From: CAIWMF01 sp964402065 | GTDB taxonomy: Bacteria; Verrucomicrobiota; Verrucomicrobiia; Chthoniobacterales; UBA6821 | Assembly (NCBI GenBank): GCA_964402065.1 | Contig: CAYOAN010000002.1 | Location: forward strand, 261,656-325,655 | Length of the DNA: 64,000 nt | Reading direction: 5' to 3' | Shown here: positions 1-9,383 of the stretch, piece after piece | Position numbering within the stretch: the first letter of the stretch is position 1 | Layout of the letters: every line of letters starts with the position of its first letter | Position numbers and translations under genes: made by a program | Notes under the pieces: model-generated | Told to the model about the DNA's origin: nothing | Database searches by the model: none | The model's input: only the letters and a program-made list of their open reading frames with translations

Positions 1-1225
1 CTCTGAGATCGCTCAGGTTGCTACTGTTTCTGCTAACTGGGATAAAAACATCGGCCAAATCATCGCTGATGCGATGGAAAAAGTTGGTAAAGATGGAACC
101 ATCACTGTTGAAGAAGCTAAGTCAATTGAAACTAGCCTTGACGTTGTTGAAGGTATGCAATTTGACAAAGGATACCTTTCTCCTTACTTCGTTACTAACG
201 CAGAAGGAATGGAAGCTGTTCTTGATAACGCTTACATCTTGATTCACGAGAAAAAGATCAGCAGTTTGAAGGATCTTCTTCCTCTTCTCGAAAAAGTTGC
301 AAAGGGTGGTCGTCCGCTCTTGATCATTGCTGAAGATGTCGAAGGTGAAGCTCTTGCAACTCTTGTTGTAAACAAACTTCGTGGCACACTTCAAATTTGT
401 GCTGTCAAAGCTCCAGGATTTGGTGATCGTCGTAAAGCAATGCTTGAAGATATCGCTATTTTGACTGGTGGCCGTTGCATTACTGAAGACCTGGGTATTA
501 AGTTAGAGAATATCACACTAGAAGACCTTGGCCGTGCAAAACGCATCACTGTTGACAAAGAAAACACAACAATCGTTGAAGGTGCAGGGAAGAATGCTGA
601 CATTCAAGGTCGCGTTGCTCTTCTTCGCCGTCAGATTGAAGAAACTTCTAGCGATTATGATCGTGAAAAACTCCAAGAGCGTCTTGCGAAGCTCGCTGGC
701 GGTGTTGCTGTGATCAATGTTGGTGCTGCAACTGAAACCGAGATGAAAGAAAAGAAAGCTCGTGTTGAAGATGCTCTTCATGCAACACGTGCTGCGGTAG
801 AGGAAGGTATCGTCCCTGGTGGCGGTGTCGCTCTCATTCGCGCTCAAAAAGTGCTTGATGGCATTAAGCTTGAAGGCGATGAAGCAGTCGGTCTTGAAAT
901 CATCCGTAAGGCGATTGAGTATCCATTGCGCCAACTTGCTAGCAATGCTGGTAAAGAAGGAGCACTCATTGTTCAAGAAGTGAAAAAAGGAAAAGGCAAC
1001 GAAGGCTACAACGTGGCAACTGGTGAATATACCGACCTCGTTAAGGCTGGTGTTGTTGACCCAACCAAAGTAACTCGTAGTGCACTGCAACATGCTGCAT
1101 CTATCAGCGGACTCTTGCTCACCACCGAGGCTATTATCTCGGAACTTCCAGAGAAAGAGAAAGCTCCTGCAATGCCACCAGGTGGCATGGGCGGAATGGG
1201 CGGTATGGGCGGCATGGACTACTAA
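1..1225 (+). CDS. groEL: Chaperonin GroEL, C-terminal three quarters (5' end outside window)
   Basis: Cytosolic ATP-driven folding chaperonin (Hsp60) that works as a double ring with GroES. The frame is already open at base 2, and the first residues read as the GroEL segment ending in AMEKVGKDGTITVEE, so roughly the first 150 residues lie upstream of the window. Visible family features are the KAPGFGDRRKAML segment of the apical domain, the VEEGIVPGGGVAL segment of the equatorial domain and the terminal Gly-Gly-Met tail ending in MDY. The tail is the usual flexible GGM tail that projects into the ring cavity. No groES is visible because the upstream side is cut. A strong hairpin terminator follows directly, so this is the last gene of its transcript. 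Confidence 0.97.
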   Translation, partial: SEIAQVATVSANWDKNIGQIIADAMEKVGKDGTITVEEAKSIETSLDVVEGMQFDKGYLSPYFVTNAEGMEAVLDNAYILIHEKKISSLKDLLPLLEKVAKGGRPLLIIAEDVEGEALATLVVNKLRGTLQICAVKAPGFGDRRKAMLEDIAILTGGRCITEDLGIKLENITLEDLGRAKRITVDKENTTIVEGAGKNADIQGRVALLRRQIEETSSDYDREKLQERLAKLAGGVAVINVGAATETEMKEKKARVEDALHATRAAVEEGIVPGGGVALIRAQKVLDGIKLEGDEAVGLEIIRKAIEYPLRQLASNAGKEGALIVQEVKKGKGNEGYNVATGEYTDLVKAGVVDPTKVTRSALQHAASISGLLLTTEAIISELPEKEKAPAMPPGGMGGMGGMGGMDY

Positions 1226-1256
1226 GTCCAATGCTGAACACTTCGTTCAAACACTA

Positions 1257-1292
1257 ATAAAAAGCCGCGTTGAAAGACGCGGCTTTTTTATT
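1257..1292 (+). terminator. Rho-independent terminator after groEL
   Basis: A GC-rich stem (AAAGCCGCGT pairing with ACGCGGCTTT) around a short loop is followed by a T-rich run. It starts about 30 bases after the groEL stop. Confidence 0.9.
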
Positions 1293-1295
1293 AAT

Positions 1296-1555
1296 TTTTT
1301 TCTTTTCCATTAAAGCTTTAACAGATTACTAATCTGATGAGTTTCTAGATCGACAGCTTGTTTTGATCTTGTTAGAGCCGAGACAAATTGGAAGAACAAT
1401 ATTATAGGTTCATTATCGGGGGAGATTTTTTTGGCTCTTCGTGGTTCAATGAAACAGGTTCCTGGAGCTGTGCCCTAAATAGATGACAGCCTCCTCTGTT
1501 AGCATAACTAAAGCAATTCTATCTTTCTATTTTTAGTTTTGTTGGTGATCTTTTT
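1296..1555. other. Intergenic stretch without a recognisable gene
   Basis: No ORF with coding character is seen on either strand between the groEL terminator and the promoter-like site at 1556. It is AT-rich with several stops in every frame. Confidence 0.5.
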
Positions 1556-1584
1556 TTGCATTTGAGCTGCGGTGGTAGTATATT
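1556..1584 (+). promoter_or_regulatory. Sigma-70-like promoter for the downstream exported protein
   Basis: TTGCAT (1556-1561) and TATATT (1579-1584) are separated by 17 bases, close to the housekeeping -35/-10 consensus. The site lies about 60 bases upstream of the ATG at 1646 and follows the groEL terminator, so it fits a new transcription unit. This is a by-eye match only. Confidence 0.45.
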
Positions 1585-1645
1585 CCTGAAATAAACTTCC
1601 AGTAGTGAGTTTGTTTTTAACAGGGCCAGATACCCCAATGAACTA

Positions 1646-2176
1646 ATGAAAATATTTTTTAAAAAAGAAACTAACCTTTTTAAGCTTTTCTTTATTTTTG
1701 GAATGCTATTGATTCCAATGTGTTTTGGAAATCCAGAAGAAGACCAGGTGCAGCCTATTCCGGCTCCTGTAGTTGATCCAGTTGTTGTTAATTTAGCTCT
1801 AGTAGATGTAGGTGGTCCTAAAGCAATAATGGATCCTCGAGGAGAGAAGACAGTTACGATAAAATCGGGACAGCATCTTATTATTAAATTAGAAAAGCCA
1901 ATCCTTCCTTATGGGACGCTAAAACATCCTCACAATGACACTGACTATGAAGTGGATTACGGAATGGATGTTGGTGAGTGGGGGGACTGGAATAAATTTT
2001 TTAATGACATTTTTCCACTCTTACAAGAAAAAGAGAGCGAGGAAGTTGGGAACAACAATATTTATTTTCTAAAAGCTTTAGAGTCTTCTGAACCAGAAGA
2101 ACGAGAAGTTTTTATTGGGTTTATGTCACACACTGCATCCCCAAAGCATGCAGACTTAACGGTGATTATTAAGTAA
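1646..2176 (+). CDS. Exported hypothetical protein
   Basis: A 176-residue protein that I do not recognise. The N-terminus has lysines, then a hydrophobic run (LFFIFGMLLIPMCFG) and a likely cleavage site before NPEEDQ, which is a Sec signal peptide; the cysteine near the end of the run does not form a convincing lipobox. The mature part is acidic and rich in Pro and Val near its start, with no Cys pairs or catalytic motif that I can name. It stands alone between groEL and pckG. No Shine-Dalgarno sequence precedes the ATG. It is probably periplasmic or outer-membrane associated, by inference from the signal peptide only. Confidence 0.6.
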   Translation: MKIFFKKETNLFKLFFIFGMLLIPMCFGNPEEDQVQPIPAPVVDPVVVNLALVDVGGPKAIMDPRGEKTVTIKSGQHLIIKLEKPILPYGTLKHPHNDTDYEVDYGMDVGEWGDWNKFFNDIFPLLQEKESEEVGNNNIYFLKALESSEPEEREVFIGFMSHTASPKHADLTVIIK

Positions 2177-2374
2177 GTATCCTTGCCGATACTCCAAAAT
2201 AGATGTACAGAGCTGATGCAGCTTTATTATTACTGTTGGCAATTTCTATTTTGGATAAGCTCGAGCCTATTTCCAATGGCGTTTTATTTTGAAAAGTAAA
2301 ATGCCGCTGGTTGTTGTGGCCTATGAGGAATTTTTACCTTTGCAAATTTCTTGTTCCTTTTGTTTTATGATTGT

Positions 2375-4162
2375 ATGACAAATTTTTCCTCTCCCTCATT
2401 TGGTCAGAAAAAACCATTTAATTCTTCTCTGCTAGCTTGGGTACAAGAAGTTGCATCGATTACTACTCCTGATCACATTTTTTGGTGTGATGGAAGTGAA
2501 GAGGAAAAAGAATTTTTAACAGAGCAGGCTGTTGAGCAAAAAATCTTAATTAAGCTCGATCAAAAAAAATGGCCAGGCTGTTACTATCATCATTCCAATC
2601 CTAATGATGTAGCACGTGTCGAGCAGGCAACTTTTATTTGTTGTGAGCGTCAAGAAGATGCAGGGCCTACTAATAATTGGACCGAGCCCAAAGAAATGAA
2701 AGATAAGCTCCATGGCATGCTGTGTGGTGCCATGAAAGGGCGAACGATGTATGTCATTCCTTACCTCATGGGCCCGGCTGGATCTCCTATGACTAAGGTA
2801 GGTGTAGAAATAACGGATTCAATTTATGTTGTCCTCAATATGCGCATCATGACGCGCATGGGAGAGGTAGCTTTGAAGCACCTTGGCGAGAGCTCGGACT
2901 TTAATCGAGGTATTCATTCAGTTTTAGATTGCAATCCAGAGCGACGTTATATTTGTCATTTTCCACAAGACAACATGATTGTTTCTGTTGGCTCTGGTTA
3001 TGGCGGCAATGTTTTACTTGGGAAAAAATGCCTTGCTCTCCGTATTGGATCGACTTTAGGGCGTGATGAAGGGTGGCTTGCAGAACACATGCTGCTTCTT
3101 TGTCTTGAAGACCCTCAAGGAAAAAAAACATACGTTGCTGCAGCGTTCCCATCAGCTTGTGGAAAAACAAATTTTGCGATGATGATTCCACCAGAAAGTT
3201 TCAAAGGATGGAAGGTAACAACGGTAGGAGACGATATTGCATGGATGAAACCAGGAAAAGATGGGCGGCTCTATGCTATTAATCCGGAAGCTGGTTATTT
3301 TGGAGTAGTACCAGGAACGAATAATAAATCGAATTTCAATGCGATGCGGAGCATGGAGAGAGATACTATTTTTACTAATGTAGCACGCACTCCAGATGGT
3401 GATGTATGGTGGGAAGGAAAAGATAATCCACCACCAAAAGATTTGATTGATTGGAAGGGAAACCATTGGAACCCACAAAGCGGTGAGAAAGCAGCGCATC
3501 CCAACAGCCGCTTCACGGCCCCCATGCGTAATAATCCAGCAGTAGCTGAGGAGGTCGAGTGGCCAGAAGGAGTGCCCATTAGTGCCATTGTTTTTGGAGG
3601 ACGGCGTGCTAATACGATGCCGCTTGTTTTCCAGGCTTTCAGCTGGATTCATGGTGTTTATGTTGGGGCTACTGTTGGTTCTGAGATGACCGCTGCCGCC
3701 GCTGGAACTTTAGGACAAGTGCGCCGTGACCCCATGGCGATGCTTCCATTTTGCGGTTATAACATGGGGAAATATTTTGATCATTGGCTTGAGATGCGAC
3801 GTAAGATTAAAATTTTACCGCGCATTTTTCATGTGAATTGGTTTCGAAAAGATAGCGAAGGAAATTATCTTTGGCCTGGATTTGGCGAAAATATGCGTGT
3901 TCTCCAATGGATTGCAGAACGTTGCCAAGGCCGTGCAAACGGCTTGGAAACAGCGATTGGTTGGATGCCGCGTTACGAAGATATGAATATGAATGGGATT
4001 CCTGGCGGAATGACTCCAGAACGTTTTGAGGATTTACAAAAAATCGATCCTGAAGAATGGCGACGAGAACTTATCCTTCAAGATGAACTTTTTATCAGGC
4101 TTTATCGAGACTTGCCAAAAGAATTGATGTGCCAGCGAGAGCTGCTGATTTCAAGATTGTGA
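2375..4162 (+). CDS. pckG: Phosphoenolpyruvate carboxykinase (GTP)
   Basis: Converts oxaloacetate and GTP to phosphoenolpyruvate, GDP and CO2 in the cytosol, the first committed step of gluconeogenesis. About 595 residues, the normal length for the GTP enzyme and longer than the ATP type. The kinase-1a P-loop FPSACGKTN lies near residue 260, followed by the metal-binding segment TVGDDIAWMKPG. The substrate-binding VGSGYGGN loop and the FGGRRANTMPLVFQAF segment are also present. An in-frame TTG exists at 2351, but the ATG at 2375 gives the family's usual N-terminus. No Shine-Dalgarno sequence is seen. It appears to be a single-gene unit. GTP-PEPCK is common in Chlamydiae and Verrucomicrobia and is absent from most proteobacteria. 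Confidence 0.96.
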   Translation: MTNFSSPSFGQKKPFNSSLLAWVQEVASITTPDHIFWCDGSEEEKEFLTEQAVEQKILIKLDQKKWPGCYYHHSNPNDVARVEQATFICCERQEDAGPTNNWTEPKEMKDKLHGMLCGAMKGRTMYVIPYLMGPAGSPMTKVGVEITDSIYVVLNMRIMTRMGEVALKHLGESSDFNRGIHSVLDCNPERRYICHFPQDNMIVSVGSGYGGNVLLGKKCLALRIGSTLGRDEGWLAEHMLLLCLEDPQGKKTYVAAAFPSACGKTNFAMMIPPESFKGWKVTTVGDDIAWMKPGKDGRLYAINPEAGYFGVVPGTNNKSNFNAMRSMERDTIFTNVARTPDGDVWWEGKDNPPPKDLIDWKGNHWNPQSGEKAAHPNSRFTAPMRNNPAVAEEVEWPEGVPISAIVFGGRRANTMPLVFQAFSWIHGVYVGATVGSEMTAAAAGTLGQVRRDPMAMLPFCGYNMGKYFDHWLEMRRKIKILPRIFHVNWFRKDSEGNYLWPGFGENMRVLQWIAERCQGRANGLETAIGWMPRYEDMNMNGIPGGMTPERFEDLQKIDPEEWRRELILQDELFIRLYRDLPKELMCQRELLISRL

Positions 4163-4198
4163 GTAGAATCTTGTTAATGCCGTTGCAAAGGAGCGAGA

Positions 4199-4288
4199 AT
4201 GGACCGTAGTAGCGCGTTTTTACCAGATTCTACATTTACTCATAACGGCAGGATTGTTCATAGAAGCTATTTTTGCAATGCAACATGA
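4199..4288 (+). other. Possible 29-codon leader ORF with a strong ribosome binding site
   Basis: An AAGGAG sequence 7 bases before the ATG at 4199 is one of the few clear Shine-Dalgarno sites in the window. The ORF runs 29 codons and stops just inside the start of the next gene, in a different frame. It may be a leader peptide that couples translation, or the true 5' end of the next gene separated from it by a frameshift. No homology is claimed. Confidence 0.3.
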
Positions 4289-6512
4289 GTTTATCAAAGA
4301 GCCTCATAAAGCGACCCTTCATTATCGAGACGAGGCGCTTCGAGCACTTAGTATTGGAAAAAAAAGTGAGTTCTCATGGTGGAGGCTAGCTGCTGATGCC
4401 GCCAAGCAAGCGGCTCGTCAGCGTCGGAAAAATAGTATTCTCACTCCTGTTGAGATGCCTTTTATTGATAATTTTGTTCGCTTGGGTCTTGCTCTGCAAA
4501 AAACAAATGAAGCTCTTGAAGGTGATTCAATTCAAAAAAAGCAGCAACCTTTTTTGATAAATGATGTTCCGCCAGAAATTTTTTTTCATTACCAATATTG
4601 GATGCGGTGCTTAGTAGTTAATTGCTCTCATCATTTTGAGCAAGAAATGAGGCAACTTACTGAAGTTGCTAGGAAGTATCGGCAGATCTTACCTCAAACT
4701 TCCCTCTATTCTGAGCGAGCCTTTCATTTTTTTAAAATGGCGCAGCAACATCAGCAGCGCCAGAGTTTCAGCGCTTCTCTTCAAGATGAATTAACCATAG
4801 CTCGGCTGGTGAGTGTTGCTTATGAGGCAGCTCACCTTGCTAATATTATTGTTCAAGGAGCCGGTATTGCTCATGAAAAACACCCCTCTTTTTTAGAGCA
4901 TTGGGAAACTATGAAGCGCTATGCAGAACAAGTGCTTTCTTTAAGAATTAAAATTGTAGAAGCAAGTCAGCTGGAGCAAGAGCAAGAGGTCGTCGAGTAT
5001 TCTCTAGCTGCATTTGCCATGAATGATGCGGCGGAAAGCGTAGTCCAAATGCTAAAGGCTATCATTGCTAGTAATGAGGTTTTAGCACAACAGTGGAGCA
5101 AAACACTCCCGCAAGCCCTCAACATTGCAGAAAGAAGAGTTGCGTTTGTAACATCACAGTTACCTTCATTGTTACAGAATGACGCTGCAGTTTGGTTGGA
5201 AGCCTCTTTAGAAGCAGACCTCAAACGCATAGAAGCAATAGAACAGGAATACCATCAAGTTGCTTTTTATTGGGAGCGATCACGAGGTTTTTTTCAATGG
5301 GTTGCTCTCTTGTGTGACCAAGTACGGTTAGTAAAAGAGCCTTTTCCTTCCATCGCTAGAAGGTGGTACAGTCTGATGTTGAGGCGGCTTGAAAAAAAAG
5401 CTCAGAAGAAAATTCCCATTATGTTTTTGGAAAAAGTTCTTTTTGGTATGTCACGTGATCTGTTTCCTTCCTTTGAATGGAATCAAAGGTGGGAGAAAGG
5501 AGCATTTGTCAAATTTGCAGAGATTGGTAAAAGTTTGACGGTGCATACATGGCTTTATCAAACAGGCAGTTTGTTGAAGCAAGCAGGAGTGAATTGTGAA
5601 TTTTTTATAGGTATGCCACGTCTTCCTTGCCGAGGAATCGTTGTCACAATGAGTGGGCTTTTATATTGCTATCCAAAAAAAGTGCGTTTTTCTCCCTCTC
5701 TTTTTGTGGCTGGCATTGTAGCTGATGATGGAATTCCTCATCCCGCTGCCGCGGTTCATTTGATCCCGAATCAAGTTGCTACAAAGTACCTTCCTTTTAC
5801 AGAGTTCATTCCGCACTGGCCTCAACCTTTTCTTATTCCGCGCGATCCAGCTCGAGGCAAGCGTTTTGAAACGATTGGATTTATGGGGGACCCGCAGAAC
5901 ATAGCGCCAGAGCTTTGTTCCAAGGAGTGGCATGCACGATTAGAAAAAGAATTAGGACTTCGCTTTGTTTGCCGCGATTTTGACGATTGGCATAATTTTA
6001 GTGATCTTGATTGTGTTGTAGCTATTCGAGATTTTTCAACACGGCGTTTTTATTATAAACCAGCGCACAAGCTCTATAATGCTTGGTTGGCTGAGGTTCC
6101 TTTTATTGGGGGACGTGATTCAGCTTTTGCCATTGATGGGAGTCCTGGACATGATTACCTTTTAGCTCGCTCTGCTGAAGAAGTTTTTTCTTACCTTAAA
6201 CAACTCAAAGAAGATCCTCTTTTTCGTGCAAAATTGGTGGAGAATGGGCGGCAATCAAGAGTTCCTTATACAAGAGATGCTGTACTCAAATCGTGGAAAC
6301 GATTAGTACAAGAGACGCTTCCGGTGCGTGCTTTGAAATGGGAGGAGGCCTCGGCTCTAAAAAGAACGTGGCTGATGTTTCTTCAACGACGGAGTTGTGA
6401 GATTCAAAAAATTATTTTTAAATATTATAAACCTAAAAAGTATAAATTTGTGATTGGGAAAAAACCAGATCCACTGGAATGGGCTAGTCCTAAGGACGCT
6501 TCAACGCACTAG
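4278..6512 (+). CDS. Large hypothetical protein with a possible glycosyltransferase-like C-terminal region
   Basis: About 744 residues from the ATG at 4278; a TTG at 4254 in the same frame is an alternative start. Residues 1 to about 400 look mostly helical and Gln/Glu-rich, without motifs I know. From about residue 420 there is an alternating strand/helix pattern. The late segment KPAHKLYNAWLAEVPFIGGR, followed by the LARSAEEVFSYLKQLKEDP stretch, resembles the donor-binding half of GT-B glycosyltransferases, where a Lys/Asn-rich loop precedes a 'sector' check and a helix with 'LLEDP'. That assignment is inference. There are no transmembrane segments or signal peptide. The overlapping ORF at 4199 complicates the choice of start. 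It may act on envelope sugars. Confidence 0.6.
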   Translation: MQHEFIKEPHKATLHYRDEALRALSIGKKSEFSWWRLAADAAKQAARQRRKNSILTPVEMPFIDNFVRLGLALQKTNEALEGDSIQKKQQPFLINDVPPEIFFHYQYWMRCLVVNCSHHFEQEMRQLTEVARKYRQILPQTSLYSERAFHFFKMAQQHQQRQSFSASLQDELTIARLVSVAYEAAHLANIIVQGAGIAHEKHPSFLEHWETMKRYAEQVLSLRIKIVEASQLEQEQEVVEYSLAAFAMNDAAESVVQMLKAIIASNEVLAQQWSKTLPQALNIAERRVAFVTSQLPSLLQNDAAVWLEASLEADLKRIEAIEQEYHQVAFYWERSRGFFQWVALLCDQVRLVKEPFPSIARRWYSLMLRRLEKKAQKKIPIMFLEKVLFGMSRDLFPSFEWNQRWEKGAFVKFAEIGKSLTVHTWLYQTGSLLKQAGVNCEFFIGMPRLPCRGIVVTMSGLLYCYPKKVRFSPSLFVAGIVADDGIPHPAAAVHLIPNQVATKYLPFTEFIPHWPQPFLIPRDPARGKRFETIGFMGDPQNIAPELCSKEWHARLEKELGLRFVCRDFDDWHNFSDLDCVVAIRDFSTRRFYYKPAHKLYNAWLAEVPFIGGRDSAFAIDGSPGHDYLLARSAEEVFSYLKQLKEDPLFRAKLVENGRQSRVPYTRDAVLKSWKRLVQETLPVRALKWEEASALKRTWLMFLQRRSCEIQKIIFKYYKPKKYKFVIGKKPDPLEWASPKDASTH

Positions 6513-6573
6513 CTGAGCTTTCTATTTTTTTAAAACGTAAACAAAACCATCATATTATTTAATGCGCTAGCTT

Positions 6574-7254
6574 ATGAAAATTACTTACTACGGTCATTCC
6601 TGTTTTGAAGTGGAAGTTGCTGGAAAACGACTTTTATTTGATCCATTTATCACGCCAAATTCACTGGCTGCTAAGATTGATATCTCGAAAATACAGCCTG
6701 ATTATATTTTTCTTTCGCATGGGCATTTTGATCATGTAGCGGATGTAGAAACCATCGCTCATCAATCTGAAGCTATGCTGGTGGGGAGCTTTGAAGTGGT
6801 AGAATGGTTCCGAAAAAAAGGATTAGAAAAAAATCAAGGAATGAATATCGGCGGATCCTTCAATTTTGAATTTGGACGGGTGACAATGACGCACGCTACT
6901 CACTCAAGCAGTATGCCGGATGGATCTTATGGCGGACAGCCTGGTGGTTTCTTAATAAAAACGAACGAAGGAAATTTTTATTACAGTGGCGATACTGGGC
7001 TTACCCACGATATGAAATTTCTTGCTGATGCTGGACCGTTGACTTTTTCCGCATTGTGTCTTGGTGATTGTTACACGATGGGGATAGAAGATGCTATTAC
7101 TGCAGCCACATGGATTCAGTGTAAGGAAATTATTGGGGTTCACTATAACACCTTTCCTCCTATTGAAATTGATGCGAAAAAAGCGCAAGAGTCATTCCAA
7201 AATGAAGGTTGCAACCTGCATTTAATGAACATCGGATCGACACTTTCTTTTTAG
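6574..7254 (+). CDS. Metal-dependent hydrolase, UPF0173 (metallo-beta-lactamase fold)
   Basis: A 226-residue cytosolic protein of the UPF0173/YtkL type, a metallo-beta-lactamase superfamily branch whose substrate is not known. The metal motif H49-G-H51-F-D53-H54 is intact, and MKITYYGHSC at the start and YSGDTGLTHDM later are characteristic of the family. The C-terminal IIGVHYNTFPPIEID segment supplies the last metal-binding His. Length and start agree with the family. It is followed by a small stem-loop and then by repeat element A1, so it probably ends a transcript. No Shine-Dalgarno sequence is present. Confidence 0.9.
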   Translation: MKITYYGHSCFEVEVAGKRLLFDPFITPNSLAAKIDISKIQPDYIFLSHGHFDHVADVETIAHQSEAMLVGSFEVVEWFRKKGLEKNQGMNIGGSFNFEFGRVTMTHATHSSSMPDGSYGGQPGGFLIKTNEGNFYYSGDTGLTHDMKFLADAGPLTFSALCLGDCYTMGIEDAITAATWIQCKEIIGVHYNTFPPIEIDAKKAQESFQNEGCNLHLMNIGSTLSF

Positions 7255-7280
7255 AAGCTGTGATGCCAGCTTCCTTCATT

Positions 7281-7445
7281 ATAGTCAAATTGCTTAGAAA
7301 TTATAACAAGTTGACTTGATCTTAGTTGGGAAAAAGCAGCGTTCTCATCCCATTGCGTTATCATTGAGATAGCGCTCAGTCTTCGGTCTTGCCTTTTCTA
7401 AAAATCGCAGCGTTCTTTCCTGTAATTTCTAAGTAACTTGACTAT
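7281..7445 (+). repeat. 165-bp intergenic repeat, type A, copy 1
   Basis: Starts ATAGTCAAATTGCTTAG and ends with its near-perfect inverted copy CTAAGTAACTTGACTAT (about 22-bp terminal inverted repeats). The inner 120 bases match copies at 18296 and 31648 almost base for base, and the core also matches the type B elements (see findings). There is no ORF inside. Confidence 0.9.
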
Positions 7446-7815
7446 AGCTGGACGGTCGGGCGTGTGTTTTCTGGCGCTATATTCGCTACAACTTCATTTT
7501 AAAGCCCTCTAGAACGAAAAAAATTTAAAAAAGAGTTGACTCTTTTGCTCACTCTGATTGAGTTACCTGCAGCAATAGCAAATAATAAGTTGATGGATCA
7601 ACTTTCGCTCACCGATCATTAAGAGCAACTATTGCTTTCATGCTTCTTCATGTGAGCCATGTTCACCTGAATTTTCATGTTCCCCATTTCCGTGATTATT
7701 GGAATTCTTTTTTTGTTAGTTTTATTAGAATTTTTCTAGGCAAATTTCAGTAGGATTTTTATCAAATCTCTTCATTTGTTTCTCCCTCCATCACTCGTTT
7801 TTTTTTATTTTTAAT
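7446..7815. other. Intergenic region upstream of rho
   Basis: About 370 bases without a recognisable gene. It becomes T- and C-rich toward the rho ATG and lacks a Shine-Dalgarno sequence. A long rho leader would be compatible with Rho autoregulation, but nothing specific is visible. Confidence 0.4.
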
Positions 7816-9216
7816 ATGCAAGATACGTCACATTCAACACCGCCCCCAATCCCAGGAGCTCCTTCCGTTTCTTCTGAAAATCATTCTCCAACCACCACAT
7901 CAGAACCATCCTCTGCAGAGGGAAGAAATCAGCAGCAAGGTTCTCCGCGAGGCGATCGACCACATCATCGTGGCAATCGTCGTCCTCGTAATCGCCGACC
8001 TTTTCGCAAAAAAGAGCGTCGCAGTTTCCGGCCAGGGCATGAGGGCCAGGGAGAAGGGCAGGTTTCTATGGAGACAGAATTTATCCCACATCCTGAAGCA
8101 GATCCTGCTGCTGAGCCAACCTTCGCAGAAGGGCTTGTGGAACTTTCTGGAAAAGGATTTGGTTTTTTGCGTGAGGCACGTCGTGGCTATGCGGCCTCAC
8201 AAAATGATATTTTTGTAACGCCCGAAGTCATCCGGAACTTCAATCTTCGTGATGGTGTTTATATCAAGGGAGAGACTCGCCGGGGACAACGAGGATGGCA
8301 GCTCTTTAGGCTAACTGAAATTGAAGGAGAAGATCCTGAAAAATTAAAAAATGTCCCTCTCTTTGAAGAGTTGACAACAATTAGCCCGCTAGAGCGTGTG
8401 ACGTTGGAAACAACGCCAGAGCGATACACCACACGCATTATCGACTTAATGGCACCGATTGGCAAAGGGCAACGAGGCCTTATTGTTGCTCCACCGCGGA
8501 CTGGTAAGACAACCTTGTTGCAACATATCGCGGATGCCGTGATTAAAAACCATCCAACGATGAAGTTAATCATTCTTCTTGTTGATGAACGTCCTGAGGA
8601 ACTGACTGAAATGAAGCGTACTTTTCCACAGGCAGAGCTCTATGCGAGCTCCAATGACTGTGACATCAAGAGTCACACACGCATTGCACAACTTGCTATT
8701 GAACGAGCTAAACGTCTTGTCGAACAAGGAAAAGATGTTTTTGTTCTCATGGATTCGTTAACGCGCATTGGCCGTGCATTTAATAATGCAACAAAGGGTG
8801 GTGGTCGTACAATGAGCGGAGGTATTGATGCACGAGCTATGGAAATTCCGCGGAAGCTTTTTGCAGCGGCTCGTAATACCGAAGAGGCAGGCTCTCTTAC
8901 GATTGTCGCTTCTGCGCTTATCGAGACAAACAGCCGTATGGATGATTTGATTTTCCAAGAATTTAAAGGAACAGGCAATATGGAGTTGGTTCTCGATCGA
9001 AAAATTAGTGATCAACGAATCTATCCTGCCGTTGATATTTTTCTTTCAGGAACGCGTCGTGAAGAGTTGCTTATTCCCCCAGATGATTTGCACAAAATTA
9101 ACATAGTGCGTCGTGGGTTAGCTGGACATAAGCCAATTGAGGCTGTTGAGCGAATCCTTTCCTTTATTCGAAAATATCCCTCGAATGCAGAAGTCCTAAA
9201 AAATATCCCTGGATAA
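7816..9216 (+). CDS. rho: Transcription termination factor Rho
   Basis: Hexameric RNA-dependent ATPase and helicase that ends transcription at Rho-dependent sites. 466 residues. The first 95 or so are Pro/Gln/Arg-rich with RGDRPHHRGNRRPRNRR-type basic repeats, an inserted disordered RNA-binding extension often seen in non-proteobacterial Rho. The OSB/RNA-binding domain follows from about residue 105 (GLVELSGKGFGFLR, then a primary-site loop). The ATPase domain has the Walker A loop APPRTGKTT near residue 230, Walker B VFVLMDSLTRIGRA, the Q-loop region NNATKGGGRTMSGG and the R-loop GTRREELL. It is complete and probably monocistronic. Confidence 0.97.
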   Translation: MQDTSHSTPPPIPGAPSVSSENHSPTTTSEPSSAEGRNQQQGSPRGDRPHHRGNRRPRNRRPFRKKERRSFRPGHEGQGEGQVSMETEFIPHPEADPAAEPTFAEGLVELSGKGFGFLREARRGYAASQNDIFVTPEVIRNFNLRDGVYIKGETRRGQRGWQLFRLTEIEGEDPEKLKNVPLFEELTTISPLERVTLETTPERYTTRIIDLMAPIGKGQRGLIVAPPRTGKTTLLQHIADAVIKNHPTMKLIILLVDERPEELTEMKRTFPQAELYASSNDCDIKSHTRIAQLAIERAKRLVEQGKDVFVLMDSLTRIGRAFNNATKGGGRTMSGGIDARAMEIPRKLFAAARNTEEAGSLTIVASALIETNSRMDDLIFQEFKGTGNMELVLDRKISDQRIYPAVDIFLSGTRREELLIPPDDLHKINIVRRGLAGHKPIEAVERILSFIRKYPSNAEVLKNIPG

Positions 9217-9383
9217 GAGATTTGCTAACTGCTACTGCCGCGGCGCAGGACTGCATCACTCAGGTGACCCTGGCTAGTCGCAGTGTTAAGTTGCAAGTGA
9301 AACGTTAGGGTTTTTTAGCGTCTGCTTAAGAGGCATAACGAGCTTGCTCATGACAACAACAAGGGCAGCCTTGCAGGCTTCTT

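Noticed and set aside
518..1231. 237-codon minus-strand frame opposite groEL
   Set aside because: It is the antisense shadow of groEL with a Cys/His/Ser-rich, non-protein-like composition.
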